A stretch of DNA of 6,877 nucleotides from an uncultured Selenomonas sp. (lineage in GTDB: Bacteria > Bacillota > Negativicutes > Selenomonadales > Selenomonadaceae). Shown piece by piece: positions 1 to 6,719 of this stretch; the stretch's first letter is position 1, and every line of letters starts with the position of its first letter. The notes below the pieces were generated by a model. That model ran no database searches. It saw nothing but the letters and a program-made list of their open reading frames with translations, and had not been told where the DNA came from. A program made the position numbers and the translations under genes. The DNA lies in contig CAJPRR010000120.1 in the NCBI GenBank assembly GCA_905373085.1, positions 1 through 6,877 on the forward strand, given 5' to 3'.

Positions 1-1230
1 GGCTGGAAGGTCAAGGACGGCGAGCTTTCGCTCGCCTCCGGCGCGAACAAGGCGGTGCGCCTCATGAAGCTCTTTTACCATCCCGATCAGCCCGAGCTTG
101 ACGACTACTACGAGCCGTGGACATACGACTACGAGACGCTGATCCATTCGGGCCGCAAGAACCATCAGCCCGTGGCGCGCCCGCGCTCCTTGATCACGCA
201 GAAGCGCATGGAGATCAAGTGGGGGCCGAACTGGGAGGACGATCTCGCGAGCGGCGAGTCGGCGCGCAATGATCACAATTTGAAGAAGCTCGGCGAGAAG
301 ATCAAGCTGGAATTTCACGATCTCTTCATGAAGTATCTGCCGCGCCTCTGCAACCACTGTCTGAATCCCGCCTGCGTCGCCGCGTGTCCTTCGGGCGCGA
401 TCTACAAGCGCGACGAGGACGGCGTCGTCCTCATCTCGCAGGACGTCTGCCGCGGCTGGCGTCACTGCGTGCCCGCCTGTCCGTACAAGAAGATCTATTA
501 CAACTGGAAGTCGAACAAGGCGGAGAAGTGCGTCTTGTGCTATCCGCGTCTGGAAAACGGCCTGCCGACGGTCTGCACCGACACCTGCGTCGGGCGCATC
601 CGCTACATGGGCGTGATTTTCTACGACATGGACAAGGTGGAAGAGGCGGCAAAGACGGAAAATGCCGCGCACATTCCTGCGAGCGAGCGCGGCATCTTCC
701 TCGATCCGCACGATCCGGACGTGCAGAAGGCGGCGCGTGAGGCGGGCATTTCCGATGCGTGGATTCATGCGGCGGAGCGTTCGCCCGTCGACAAGATCAT
801 CCGTCAGTGGCAGATCGCTCTGCCGCTGCATCCCGAGTACCGCACGCTGCCGATGGTCTGGTACATCCCGCCGCTCTCGCCGATCTTGAAGCATGTGGAA
901 GCGGATGTCTACCTGCCCGACGCGGCGGACATGCGCATTCCGCTCGAATATCTGGCGCAGCTCTTTGCGGCGGGCGACGTCGCCGTCGTCAAGAATACGC
1001 TCGCGCGGCTCTTGGAAATGCGCACGGTCATGCGCTACAAGGAAACGAAAGAGTCGCTTCCCGAAGAGCTTTCCCTGCATGAGGCGGAGTACGAGAAGAT
1101 GTACCGCTTGCTTGCCATCGCCAAGCGCAAGGATCGCGTCGTCATTCCGGCGGGACTGCAGGCGGAGACGCACGAGCGTCTGCGCGAGCTGCAGGGCAGC
1201 GCGGGCTATGTCTGCCCGGGAGGTTGCTGA
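1..1230 (+). CDS. narH: Respiratory nitrate reductase beta subunit NarH (5' truncated)
   Basis: Iron-sulfur electron-transfer subunit of the membrane-bound NarGHI nitrate reductase; it passes electrons from NarI haem to NarG. The frame is open from base 1, so 409 residues are visible and the start lies outside the window. Window residue numbers plus 67 match E. coli NarH at every cluster ligand (from memory), so about 67 residues, including the first N-terminal cysteine group, are missing. Visible ligands are C117/C120/C125/C129, then C150, W153, C156, C160, then C177/C180/C192/C196. The Trp in CRGWRHC is the family hallmark of the [3Fe-4S] cluster, where a fourth Cys would otherwise sit. Other family blocks are DDYYEP, ARPRSLIT, GPNWEDDL, CVGRIRY and LPLHPEYRTLPMVWY. 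The C-terminus is short, ending in CPGGC, and lacks the tail of E. coli NarH. The TGA overlaps the narJ ATG by one base. Identity is essentially certain. Confidence 0.97.
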   Translation, partial: GWKVKDGELSLASGANKAVRLMKLFYHPDQPELDDYYEPWTYDYETLIHSGRKNHQPVARPRSLITQKRMEIKWGPNWEDDLASGESARNDHNLKKLGEKIKLEFHDLFMKYLPRLCNHCLNPACVAACPSGAIYKRDEDGVVLISQDVCRGWRHCVPACPYKKIYYNWKSNKAEKCVLCYPRLENGLPTVCTDTCVGRIRYMGVIFYDMDKVEEAAKTENAAHIPASERGIFLDPHDPDVQKAAREAGISDAWIHAAERSPVDKIIRQWQIALPLHPEYRTLPMVWYIPPLSPILKHVEADVYLPDAADMRIPLEYLAQLFAAGDVAVVKNTLARLLEMRTVMRYKETKESLPEELSLHEAEYEKMYRLLAIAKRKDRVVIPAGLQAETHERLRELQGSAGYVCPGGC

Positions 1231-1754
1231 TGGAAGAGTACAAGAAGCTGCTGAAGCTCGCGGCATATCTTTTGGAGTATCCGAGCGAGGCGTGGTGGCA
1301 GGATTTCGATGCCTACCGCGCCGCGGCGGCAGAGATTGAGACGAAGCAGGCGCGAGAGGTCTTGGAAGAGCTTTTTGACTACGCGCAGGAGCTCGGCAGC
1401 AAGGCTTACGAAGAGCAGTATGTGCGCTCTTTCGAGTTCTCGCCGAACACGAATCTTTATCTGACGACGCAGGATCGCACGGACTTCGGCAAGCAGGCGA
1501 GCGAGATGCACGTCTACAAGCAGCTGTTTCTCAAGAACGGCTTCGACACGCAGAACGAGCTTCCCGACTATTTGCCGGCGCTCTTGGAGCTTGCCGCCGC
1601 CTTGCCCGAAGAGAAGGCGGCGGAGGTCTTTCGCACGATGAAGGACAAGCTCAAGCTCCTGCGCGACCGCTTCATCGAGGCGAAGCTCGCCTATGCTTTT
1701 CTTTTGGACGTCGTGCTCATGCAGGCGGAGAGATGGGAAGGGGATGCAGCATGA
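1230..1754 (+). CDS. narJ: Nitrate reductase assembly chaperone NarJ
   Basis: Cytoplasmic chaperone of the TorD/NarJ family. It binds apo-NarG, supports Mo-cofactor and Fe-S insertion, and delays membrane docking to NarI until maturation is complete. It is not part of the final enzyme. The product is 174 residues, shorter than E. coli NarJ (about 236) but near the size usual in Gram-positive bacteria. It is all-helical and charged, with no membrane segment. The family block ELPDYLPALLE lies at about residues 110-120, preceded by a YVRSFEF...NLYLT stretch that fits the family's F-x(n)-SLYLT region. The ATG at 1230 is chosen over the in-frame TTG at 1224 because GGGAGG at 1218-1223 is correctly spaced and the ATG overlaps the narH stop (TGATG). 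The 3' end overlaps narI by 4 bp. Position between narH and narI is the standard narGHJI order. Confidence 0.94.
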   Translation: MEEYKKLLKLAAYLLEYPSEAWWQDFDAYRAAAAEIETKQAREVLEELFDYAQELGSKAYEEQYVRSFEFSPNTNLYLTTQDRTDFGKQASEMHVYKQLFLKNGFDTQNELPDYLPALLELAAALPEEKAAEVFRTMKDKLKLLRDRFIEAKLAYAFLLDVVLMQAERWEGDAA

Positions 1755-2434
1755 ATGAGTTCTTTTGGGGCGTACTGCCCTACATCGCTTTCACCGTGCT
1801 CATAGGCGGCACGATAGCGCGCTACGTCTTGATGGAGCGCGGCTGGACGACGAAATCGAGCGAATTTCTCTCGAAGAATGATTTGAAGATCGCCGGTCCG
1901 ATGTTCCACCTCGGCCTCTTCATGGCCTTGGGCGGGCACATCATCGGCGTGCTCATCCCAAAGGTCTGCACGGAAGCGGCGGGAATCAACGAGCATCTCT
2001 ATCACATCATCGCGCTGGCGGGCGGCATACCGGCGGGCATCCTGTTTTTCCTCGGCTTCCTGCTGCTCCTGAAGCGCCGTTTTCTGGGCAAGGACTACAT
2101 GCAGGTCAACACGTCGTGCATGGATCGTTGGCTCTACCTCGTGCTCTTCCTCGCCATCCTGACGGGCTGCGCGGGGACGCTGTCGAACGCCCTGGGCGGC
2201 TTCGCTTTTGACTATCGCGCGACGATTTCGCCGTGGTTCCGCTCGCTCCTTGCGTTCTCTCCCGACGTTTCGCTGATGGAGGGCGTGCCGTTCGTATTCC
2301 GCGCGCACATGCTGCTGTGGATGGCGACGGCGATCCTCTTTCCGTTCACGCGCCTCGTGCATTGCCTGAGCTTCCCGTTCCTCTATCTGACGCGCAGCCC
2401 CATCGTCTATCGCAGGAAGGAGAGCCGCTCGTGA
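1751..2434 (+). CDS. narI: Respiratory nitrate reductase gamma subunit NarI (cytochrome b)
   Basis: Integral membrane dihaem cytochrome b that oxidises quinol and feeds electrons to NarH. The product is 227 residues, about the family's usual 225. Five hydrophobic segments are visible, at roughly residues 4-27, 47-70, 86-107, 127-145 and 184-204. The four haem-ligand histidines of E. coli NarI (56, 66, 187, 205) have clear counterparts at H53, H63, H186 and H204, with the same 10- and 18-residue spacings. Further family signatures are GGHIIG, LLLLKRR, the FRAH block, LFPFTRLVH and a terminal YLTR. An upstream in-frame ATG exists at 1733. The ATG at 1751 is preferred because it forms an ATGA overlap with the narJ stop, has a purine-rich GGAAGGGG at 1736-1743, and puts the protein start where the family starts. 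The stop overlaps the next gene's GTG by 4 bp. Confidence 0.96.
   Translation: MNEFFWGVLPYIAFTVLIGGTIARYVLMERGWTTKSSEFLSKNDLKIAGPMFHLGLFMALGGHIIGVLIPKVCTEAAGINEHLYHIIALAGGIPAGILFFLGFLLLLKRRFLGKDYMQVNTSCMDRWLYLVLFLAILTGCAGTLSNALGGFAFDYRATISPWFRSLLAFSPDVSLMEGVPFVFRAHMLLWMATAILFPFTRLVHCLSFPFLYLTRSPIVYRRKESRS
2414..2424 (+). promoter_or_regulatory. Ribosome binding site for the MoeA-like gene
   Basis: AGGAAGGAGAG lies inside the last codons of narI. Its GGAG core ends eight bases before the GTG at 2431. It supports GTG 2431 as the start rather than the ATG at 2446, which has no good Shine-Dalgarno sequence before it. The GTGA overlap implies translational coupling to narI. Confidence 0.65.
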
Positions 2435-3480
2435 GCGCCTTGGCGATGCAGGAAATCGCCGTGGAAGATGCGGTCGGGCAGATCCTCTGTCACGACATCA
2501 CGGAGATCGTGCGCGGAGTTAGGAAGGGTGCACGCTTTCGCAAGGGACATGTCGTCGAGGCGGCGGACATCCCCGTGCTGCTCTCTCTGGGCAAGGAGCA
2601 TCTCTACGTCTGGGAAAACGACGGCACGCTGCTGCACGAGAACGAAGCGGCGGAGATCCTGCGCGGCTTCTGTCAGAACGAGGGAATGGAAGCCTCTGAG
2701 CCGAAGGAGGGCAAGATCGAGCTTCGGGCGCTTCATGACGGCGTATTTGCCGTCGATGTCGAGCGCTTCCATCGGCTCAACGATTTCGATGACATCATGG
2801 TGGCTTGTGCGCCGCAGTACATGGCGGTCAAGAAGGGCGATTTGCTCGCAGGGATGCGCGTGATTCCGCTCGCCGTGAAAAAGGATTTGATGGAAGAGGC
2901 GGCGCGAGCCGTCGGCGATGAGCCGATCTTTCGGCTTCTGCCGTACCGCTCGCTGAAGGTCGGCGTCGTGACGACGGGATCGGAGGTCGCGCACGGCAGG
3001 ATCAAGGATACGTTCACGCCTGTCCTTGACGCGAAGCTTCGCGGCTTCGGGCTTTCGGTCAACGAGCACCGCATTTCTGACGACGCCTTGGAGCACACGC
3101 AGGCGGCGATCGAGGAGCTTCTTGATCGCGGCATGGACATGGTGCTGTGCACGGGCGGCATGAGCGTCGATCCCGACGACCGCACGCCCGCCGCGATCCG
3201 CGCTGCGGGTGCGGAGGTCGTGACGTACGGCGCTCCCGTTCTGCCCGGTGCGATGTTCCTGCTCGCCTATGCCGAGCGCGACGGGCGCACGGTGCCTGTA
3301 CTCGGCCTGCCGGGCTGCGTCATGTACAGTGCGGCGACGATCTTCGACATCGTGCTGCCGCGCATCTTGGCGGGCGAGCGCGTGACGCGCCGCGAGATCC
3401 GCCGCCTCGGACTCGGCGGGCTGTGTCTCGCGTGCGAGACGTGCCACTATCCGCGCTGCACCTTCGGCAAGTGGGAGTAG
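2431..3480 (+). CDS. MoeA-like molybdopterin-binding protein with C-terminal Cys tail
   Basis: 349-residue cytoplasmic protein of the MoeA_like molybdopterin-binding group common in anaerobic Firmicutes. Its exact role is not known to me; a part in Mo-cofactor insertion or handling is inferred. The N-terminal part (about 1-170) has the group's GQILCHDIT and LGKEHLYVWE blocks. The C-terminal part (about 175-325) is a MoaB/Mog-fold domain with VVTTGSEV (residues 180-186), a TGGMSVDPDD loop at 241-250 and a GLPG segment near 290. The loop resembles Mog's GGTGFSxRDVTP more than MoeA's GGVSVG. In MoeA the equivalent of TTGSE reads STGDE: here the Asp is Ser, but the catalytic-type Glu (E185) is kept. 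The last 18 residues hold C332, C335, C338 and C343, a possible Fe-S or zinc site. The GTG start at 2431 overlaps the narI stop; ATG 2446 would give a slightly shorter protein. It is distinct from the true moeA that follows 8 bp later. Confidence 0.85.
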   Translation: MSALAMQEIAVEDAVGQILCHDITEIVRGVRKGARFRKGHVVEAADIPVLLSLGKEHLYVWENDGTLLHENEAAEILRGFCQNEGMEASEPKEGKIELRALHDGVFAVDVERFHRLNDFDDIMVACAPQYMAVKKGDLLAGMRVIPLAVKKDLMEEAARAVGDEPIFRLLPYRSLKVGVVTTGSEVAHGRIKDTFTPVLDAKLRGFGLSVNEHRISDDALEHTQAAIEELLDRGMDMVLCTGGMSVDPDDRTPAAIRAAGAEVVTYGAPVLPGAMFLLAYAERDGRTVPVLGLPGCVMYSAATIFDIVLPRILAGERVTRREIRRLGLGGLCLACETCHYPRCTFGKWE

Positions 3481-3488
3481 GTGGAGCG

Positions 3489-4715
3489 ATGCAGGACATA
3501 TCATTGGAAAAGGCGCAGGAGCTTCTTTTGCGCGAGGTGCGCGAGATTCCGCTGTCGGAAGCCGAGTCCGTGCCGCTTCTCGCGGCGCTCGGGCGAAGGC
3601 TTGCCGAGGACTGCTGCGCCGCCTTCGACCAGCCGCCGTTTGACCGCTCGCCGCTCGACGGCTATGCGCTCTTGGCTGCCTGTACGCAGGGGGCATCGGC
3701 GGACGCTCCCGCGCGCTTTCGCGTCATCGGCGAGGAGTGTGCGGGCAGCTTCTTCGCCGGCAAGGTGGGCGCGGGCGAGGCGCTTCGTCTGATGACGGGC
3801 GCGGCGATGCCCGAGGGCGCGGACACCGTCGTGCGGCAGGAAGACGTGCGCGTGGAGGGCGAGGAAATTCTCGTGCCTTATGCGCTCAAGCATCACGAGA
3901 ACTTCTGCTTTCGTGGGGAGGATGTGGAAGAAGGCGCCGTGCTCGCCAAGGCGGGCGATCGTCTGACGGCGGCGCACATCGCCGTCCTGGCAGGGCAGGG
4001 GAGGAAGCGTCTTCCTTGCGTGCGCCGCGTGCGCATCGTTTTGGCGAGCACGGGCGACGAGCTTGTCGAGCCGGGCGAGCCGCTCTGCCCCGGCAAGATC
4101 TACAACAGCAATCTCTACCTGCTCGCGGCAAGACTTAAGGAGATGGGCTTCGAGGCAGAAATCCTCGGTGCGCTGCCCGACGATGCGGAGGAGGTTGCGC
4201 GTGCGCTCGTGAGTTCTGCCGAGCCGCCCGATCTCGTTCTGACGACGGGCGGCGTTTCCGTGGGCAAGAAGGACATCATGCACGACGTCGTCAAGGAACT
4301 TAATGCCGAGCGTCTTTTCTGGCGCGTTCTGATGAAGCCCGGAGCGCCCGCAATCGGCTATACGTTTTCGGCGGCGGGCGACTCGCGCCGCACGCTCGGC
4401 ATCGCCCTGTCGGGCAATCCGTTTGCCGCTTCGGCGACGTTCGAGCTTCTCGTGCGTCCCGTGCTCGCAAAATTGACGGCGCGAACCGCACTCCTGCCGA
4501 GGCGTTGCCGTGCCGTCTTGCGGGACGGCTTTTCCAAGGAGAGCCGCGGCAGGCGCTTCGTGCGAGCGCAGTATGCGCAGGGCGAGGTGCATCTGCCCGA
4601 GAAGCACGCTTCCGGCATGCTCTTCTCCGCCGTCGGCTGCAACGCGCTCGTCGATATTCCCGCCGGCTCGCCGCCCCTTGCTGCGGGTGCGGAGGTCGAT
4701 GTCATCTTGTTGTGA
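3489..4715 (+). CDS. moeA: Molybdopterin molybdenumtransferase MoeA
   Basis: Cytoplasmic enzyme that inserts molybdate into adenylylated molybdopterin, giving active Mo-molybdopterin. The product is 408 residues, the normal MoeA length. Conserved blocks in order: DRSPLDGYA (D57), MTGAAMPEGAD (T103), RGEDV (D145), STGDELVEPGE (E191), a PDD turn (D231), TTGGVSVGKKD (D262) and MKPGAP, followed by SGNPFAASATFE. These match the functionally important E. coli MoeA residues D59, T100, D142, E188, D228 and D259 (from memory), so the enzyme looks intact. Small departures are SPLDGYA for the usual SAMDGYA and LSGNP for LPGNP. The ATG at 3489 lies 8 bp after the upstream TAG. AGGTGG at 3479-3484 is a rather close Shine-Dalgarno sequence, and GGGAG at 3473-3477 a more distant one. 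The frame stays open upstream inside the previous gene, but that extension is a shadow. Confidence 0.95.
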   Translation: MQDISLEKAQELLLREVREIPLSEAESVPLLAALGRRLAEDCCAAFDQPPFDRSPLDGYALLAACTQGASADAPARFRVIGEECAGSFFAGKVGAGEALRLMTGAAMPEGADTVVRQEDVRVEGEEILVPYALKHHENFCFRGEDVEEGAVLAKAGDRLTAAHIAVLAGQGRKRLPCVRRVRIVLASTGDELVEPGEPLCPGKIYNSNLYLLAARLKEMGFEAEILGALPDDAEEVARALVSSAEPPDLVLTTGGVSVGKKDIMHDVVKELNAERLFWRVLMKPGAPAIGYTFSAAGDSRRTLGIALSGNPFAASATFELLVRPVLAKLTARTALLPRRCRAVLRDGFSKESRGRRFVRAQYAQGEVHLPEKHASGMLFSAVGCNALVDIPAGSPPLAAGAEVDVILL

Positions 4716-4735
4716 CGTTGTTGCACGTTGATTGC
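4715..4735 (+). repeat. Tandem 10-11 bp direct repeat after moeA
   Basis: Two adjacent copies, ACGTTGTTGC (4715-4724) and ACGTTGATTGC (4725-4735), differ by one inserted A. The first copy begins at the last base of the moeA stop codon. The period of about one helical turn would suit a protein-binding site, but with only two copies chance is quite possible. No function is claimed. Confidence 0.45.
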
Positions 4736-4802
4736 GAGTCTGCCGATGCGTCTGCGCCCTTTGGGTCTGATTATCGGATATTCATGGTAAGAGAGGCGTC
4801 GT
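4716..4802 (+). other. Intergenic gap between moeA and moaA
   Basis: This is the only gap longer than 8 bp in the window and is visibly poorer in G and C than the genes around it. It contains short direct repeats (10-11 bp tandem copies at its left edge and three GTCTG words), a weak inverted repeat CCGAT/ATCGG (4743-4747 and 4773-4777), and a three-base CCC-TTT-GGG hairpin at 4757-4765. I find no run of T after a strong hairpin, so no intrinsic terminator. I also find no convincing paired -35/-10 hexamers. It could hold an internal promoter or operator that lets moaA and the downstream genes be expressed apart from the nar operon, but this is inference. It is too short for a Moco riboswitch. 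Confidence 0.5.
4790..4796 (+). promoter_or_regulatory. Ribosome binding site for moaA
   Basis: AGAGAGG ends six bases before the ATG at 4803. This fixes the start so that the radical-SAM cysteine motif falls at residue 20, as usual for MoaA. An ATG at 4784, in another frame, opens only an eight-codon reading frame that runs into the moaA start. Confidence 0.6.
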
Positions 4803-5789
4803 ATGCTTGATTTTTATCGCCGAAGAATCGAATATGTGCGCATTTCCGTGACGGATCGCTGCAATTTGCGCTGCCGTTACTGTATGCCGGCAGATGGCGT
4901 GGAGAAGCTCTCCCACGAGGATATTCTGTCCTTCGAGGAGATCGTGCGCGTCGTGCGTGCTCTCGCGCAGCTCGGCATACGCAAGGTGCGTCTGACGGGC
5001 GGCGAGCCGCTCCTTCGGCGCGGCATCGTCGATCTCGTGCGCGAGATCAAGGCGGTCGAGGGCATCGAGCGCGTCGCTCTGACGACGAACGGCGTTCTCC
5101 TCGCCGACCTCGCAGAGGAACTTCGCGCGGCAGGGCTTGACGGTGTGAACATCAGCCTCGATACGCTGGCAGAGGACGCTTTCTCTGACATCACGCGCCG
5201 TTCTGCTTCGCTGCTGCCTGCCGTGCGCCAGGGCATGGAGGCGGCGCTCGCCGCAGGGCTCAAGACGAAGCTCAACTGCGTGCCGCTTAAGGGAGTCAAC
5301 GAAGCGGAACTTGTTTCGCTCGCCGCCCTCGCGAAGGAGCACCCGATCGACGTGCGCTTCATCGAGCTTATGCCGATCGGCATGGCGAAGGAGGCGGGGC
5401 TGACGGGCGTGCCGACCGCTGAGGTGCGCCGCATCTTGGAGGAATCTTTCGGTGCGCTCGTGCCCGTCGTCAAAGAAGCGCTCACCGGTCCCGCCGCGTG
5501 CTTTCGACCGGCAGGATTTCGCGGTGCGCTCGGCTTCATCGACGCGCTGGAGCATAAGTTCTGCAGCTCGTGCAACCGCGTGCGGCTGACGGCGGAGGGC
5601 TATCTGAAGCTGTGCCTTGCGTTGGATGCGGGGCTTGACCTGCGCACACTTCTGCGCACGGGTGCGGATGACGCGGCTCTCTTCAGGAAGCTGCGGCAGG
5701 TGATTGCCGAAAAGCCGCGCGAGCATTGCTTTGAAGCGGCGGGCGGCGCGGGCGAGGAGAAGCGGCGCATGTACCAGATCGGAGGGTGA
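4803..5789 (+). CDS. moaA: GTP 3',8-cyclase MoaA (radical SAM)
   Basis: First enzyme of Mo-cofactor synthesis: it converts GTP to 3',8-cyclo-GTP, which MoaC turns into cPMP. The product is 328 residues, the usual size. The N-terminal radical-SAM cluster motif is CNLRCRYC (C20, C24, C27), followed by the KVRLTGGEPLLR block and the TTNG and NISLDTL strands typical of the barrel. The second, substrate-side cluster is C254-x2-C257-x13-C271, with CNRVRLT supplying R259 and R261, the family's GTP-contact arginines. The protein ends in the conserved Gly-Gly (QIGG), which the activity needs. All key residues are present, so it should be functional. No moaC is seen nearby. The gap to the next gene is only 3 bp. 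Confidence 0.97.
   Translation: MLDFYRRRIEYVRISVTDRCNLRCRYCMPADGVEKLSHEDILSFEEIVRVVRALAQLGIRKVRLTGGEPLLRRGIVDLVREIKAVEGIERVALTTNGVLLADLAEELRAAGLDGVNISLDTLAEDAFSDITRRSASLLPAVRQGMEAALAAGLKTKLNCVPLKGVNEAELVSLAALAKEHPIDVRFIELMPIGMAKEAGLTGVPTAEVRRILEESFGALVPVVKEALTGPAACFRPAGFRGALGFIDALEHKFCSSCNRVRLTAEGYLKLCLALDAGLDLRTLLRTGADDAALFRKLRQVIAEKPREHCFEAAGGAGEEKRRMYQIGG
5781..5786 (+). promoter_or_regulatory. Ribosome binding site deciding the TTG start of the MOSC-Mog gene
   Basis: GGAGGG sits six bases before the TTG at 5793, at the very end of moaA. No in-frame ATG or GTG follows until the MOSC domain has already begun, so the rare TTG start is well supported. Confidence 0.65.
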
Positions 5790-5792
5790 GGA

Positions 5793-6719
5793 TTGGGAAA
5801 GATTGTAACGATTGCCGCGAGCGAGCGGCGCGGCACGAAGAAAAAGCCGCTGGAAAAGGCGCTCTTTCATGTGGGGCACGGCATCGTCGGCGATGCGCAC
5901 GCGGGGAAATGGCACCGGCAGGTGAGTTTTCTGGGCGCGGCGGAGATCGAGGCGTTTCGCGCACGCGGTGCGACGGTCTCCCACGGCGATTTCGGCGAGA
6001 ATATCGTCGCAGAGGGCTTCTCCTTCCGTGAGCTTCCCGTCGGTACGCGCCTCGCGGCGGGCGATGTCATCTTCGAAATCACGCAGATCGGCAAGGAGTG
6101 TCATGCACACTGTGCCATCTACGCGGCGGTCGGTGACTGCATCATGCCGCGCGAGGGCGTCTTTGCACGCGTGCTGCACGGCGGCACGCTGAAGCCCGGC
6201 GACGAGATGCGCCTTTTCGAGGGCAAGCTGCCGCTTGACGCTGCCGTCATCACGGCGAGCGACAAGGGCGCGCGCGGCGAGCGCGAGGACAAGAGCGGCG
6301 ACTTGGCGCAGCATCTGTTGGAGGAGGCGGGCTATCGCATCGCACGGCGTGTGATTTTGCCCGACGATGAGGAGGCGCTCGCGAAGGAGATGCAGGAATG
6401 TGCCGATCTCGGCGTCGCGCTCGTCGCCACGACGGGCGGCACGGGCTTTTCCGAGCGCGATGTGACGCCCGAGGCGACGCGAGCCGTCATCGAGCGCGAG
6501 GCGCCGGGCATCGCCGAGGCGATGCGCGCCCTTTCGATGCAGGTGACGCCGCGCGCCATGCTGAGCCGCGCCGCCGCCGGTATATGCAAGCGCACGCTGA
6601 TCGTCAATCTGCCGGGCAGCGCCAAGGCGGTCGAGGAGTGCCTCGGCTTCGTCCTGCCGCAGTTGGCGCACGGCATCGAGATCCTGCGCGGCGACGCAAG
6701 CGAGTGCGCGAGAAAGTGA
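5793..6719 (+). CDS. MOSC domain-Mog/MoaB fusion, molybdopterin adenylyltransferase
   Basis: 308-residue fusion of two Mo-cofactor domains. Residues 1 to about 143 are a MOSC domain: GIVGDAHAG, HRQVSFLG, GDFGENIVAEG, then TQIGKECHAHC with C103 and C107, GDCIMP with C116, and GVFARVLHGG. MOSC domains are thought to handle sulfur through a conserved Cys; C103 or C116 is the likely one. Residues about 147-308 are a Mog/MoaB domain, which binds molybdopterin and adenylylates it with ATP for MoeA. Its ITASDKG, ILPDDEE (D191), TTGGTGFSERDVTPEAT (D223) and NLPGSAKAVEEC blocks are clear; D191 and D223 match E. coli Mog D49 and D82. The Mog part is MoaB-sized, without the longer E. coli Mog tail. The TTG start at 5793 lies 3 bp after moaA with a good ribosome binding site. 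Such fusions occur in other Firmicutes; what the MOSC half does is unproven. Confidence 0.93.
   Translation: MGKIVTIAASERRGTKKKPLEKALFHVGHGIVGDAHAGKWHRQVSFLGAAEIEAFRARGATVSHGDFGENIVAEGFSFRELPVGTRLAAGDVIFEITQIGKECHAHCAIYAAVGDCIMPREGVFARVLHGGTLKPGDEMRLFEGKLPLDAAVITASDKGARGEREDKSGDLAQHLLEEAGYRIARRVILPDDEEALAKEMQECADLGVALVATTGGTGFSERDVTPEATRAVIEREAPGIAEAMRALSMQVTPRAMLSRAAAGICKRTLIVNLPGSAKAVEECLGFVLPQLAHGIEILRGDASECARK

Noticed and set aside
1691..2362. Minus-strand open frame of 223 codons opposite narI
   Set aside because: It is highly charged, the complement of a hydrophobic membrane protein, with no motif or ribosome binding site I can support.
3147..3488. N-terminal extension of moeA upstream of the ATG at 3489
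   Set aside because: The frame is open but reads through the end of the MoeA-like gene with Arg/His-rich sequence. MoeA homology and normal length begin at 3489.
2407..3696. Minus-strand open frame of 429 codons opposite the MoeA-like gene and the start of moeA
   Set aside because: Arg/Ala-rich composition, no recognisable domain, antisense to well-supported genes; a GC shadow.
3501..4607. Minus-strand open frame of 368 codons opposite moeA
   Set aside because: Low-complexity Arg/Ala/His composition and antisense to an intact moeA; a GC shadow.
4728..4741. TTGAT at 4728-4732 as an FNR-type site
   Set aside because: Only one half-site matches; the expected ATCAA half is absent at the right spacing.
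4716..4802. Moco riboswitch or intrinsic terminator between moeA and moaA
   Set aside because: The gap is too short for the Moco riboswitch, and the only hairpins are 3-5 bp with no following T run.
4784..4810. Eight-codon reading frame overlapping the moaA start, considered as a leader peptide
   Set aside because: No ribosome binding site of its own, no codon pattern suggesting attenuation, and no hairpin or terminator after it.
4782..6671. Minus-strand open frame of 629 codons opposite moaA and the MOSC-Mog gene
   Set aside because: It is exactly antisense to two clearly identified genes, its translation is rich in Arg, His, Ala and Leu with no family motif, and it spans a gene boundary. 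In GC-rich DNA with G/C third positions, such stop-free antisense frames are expected.
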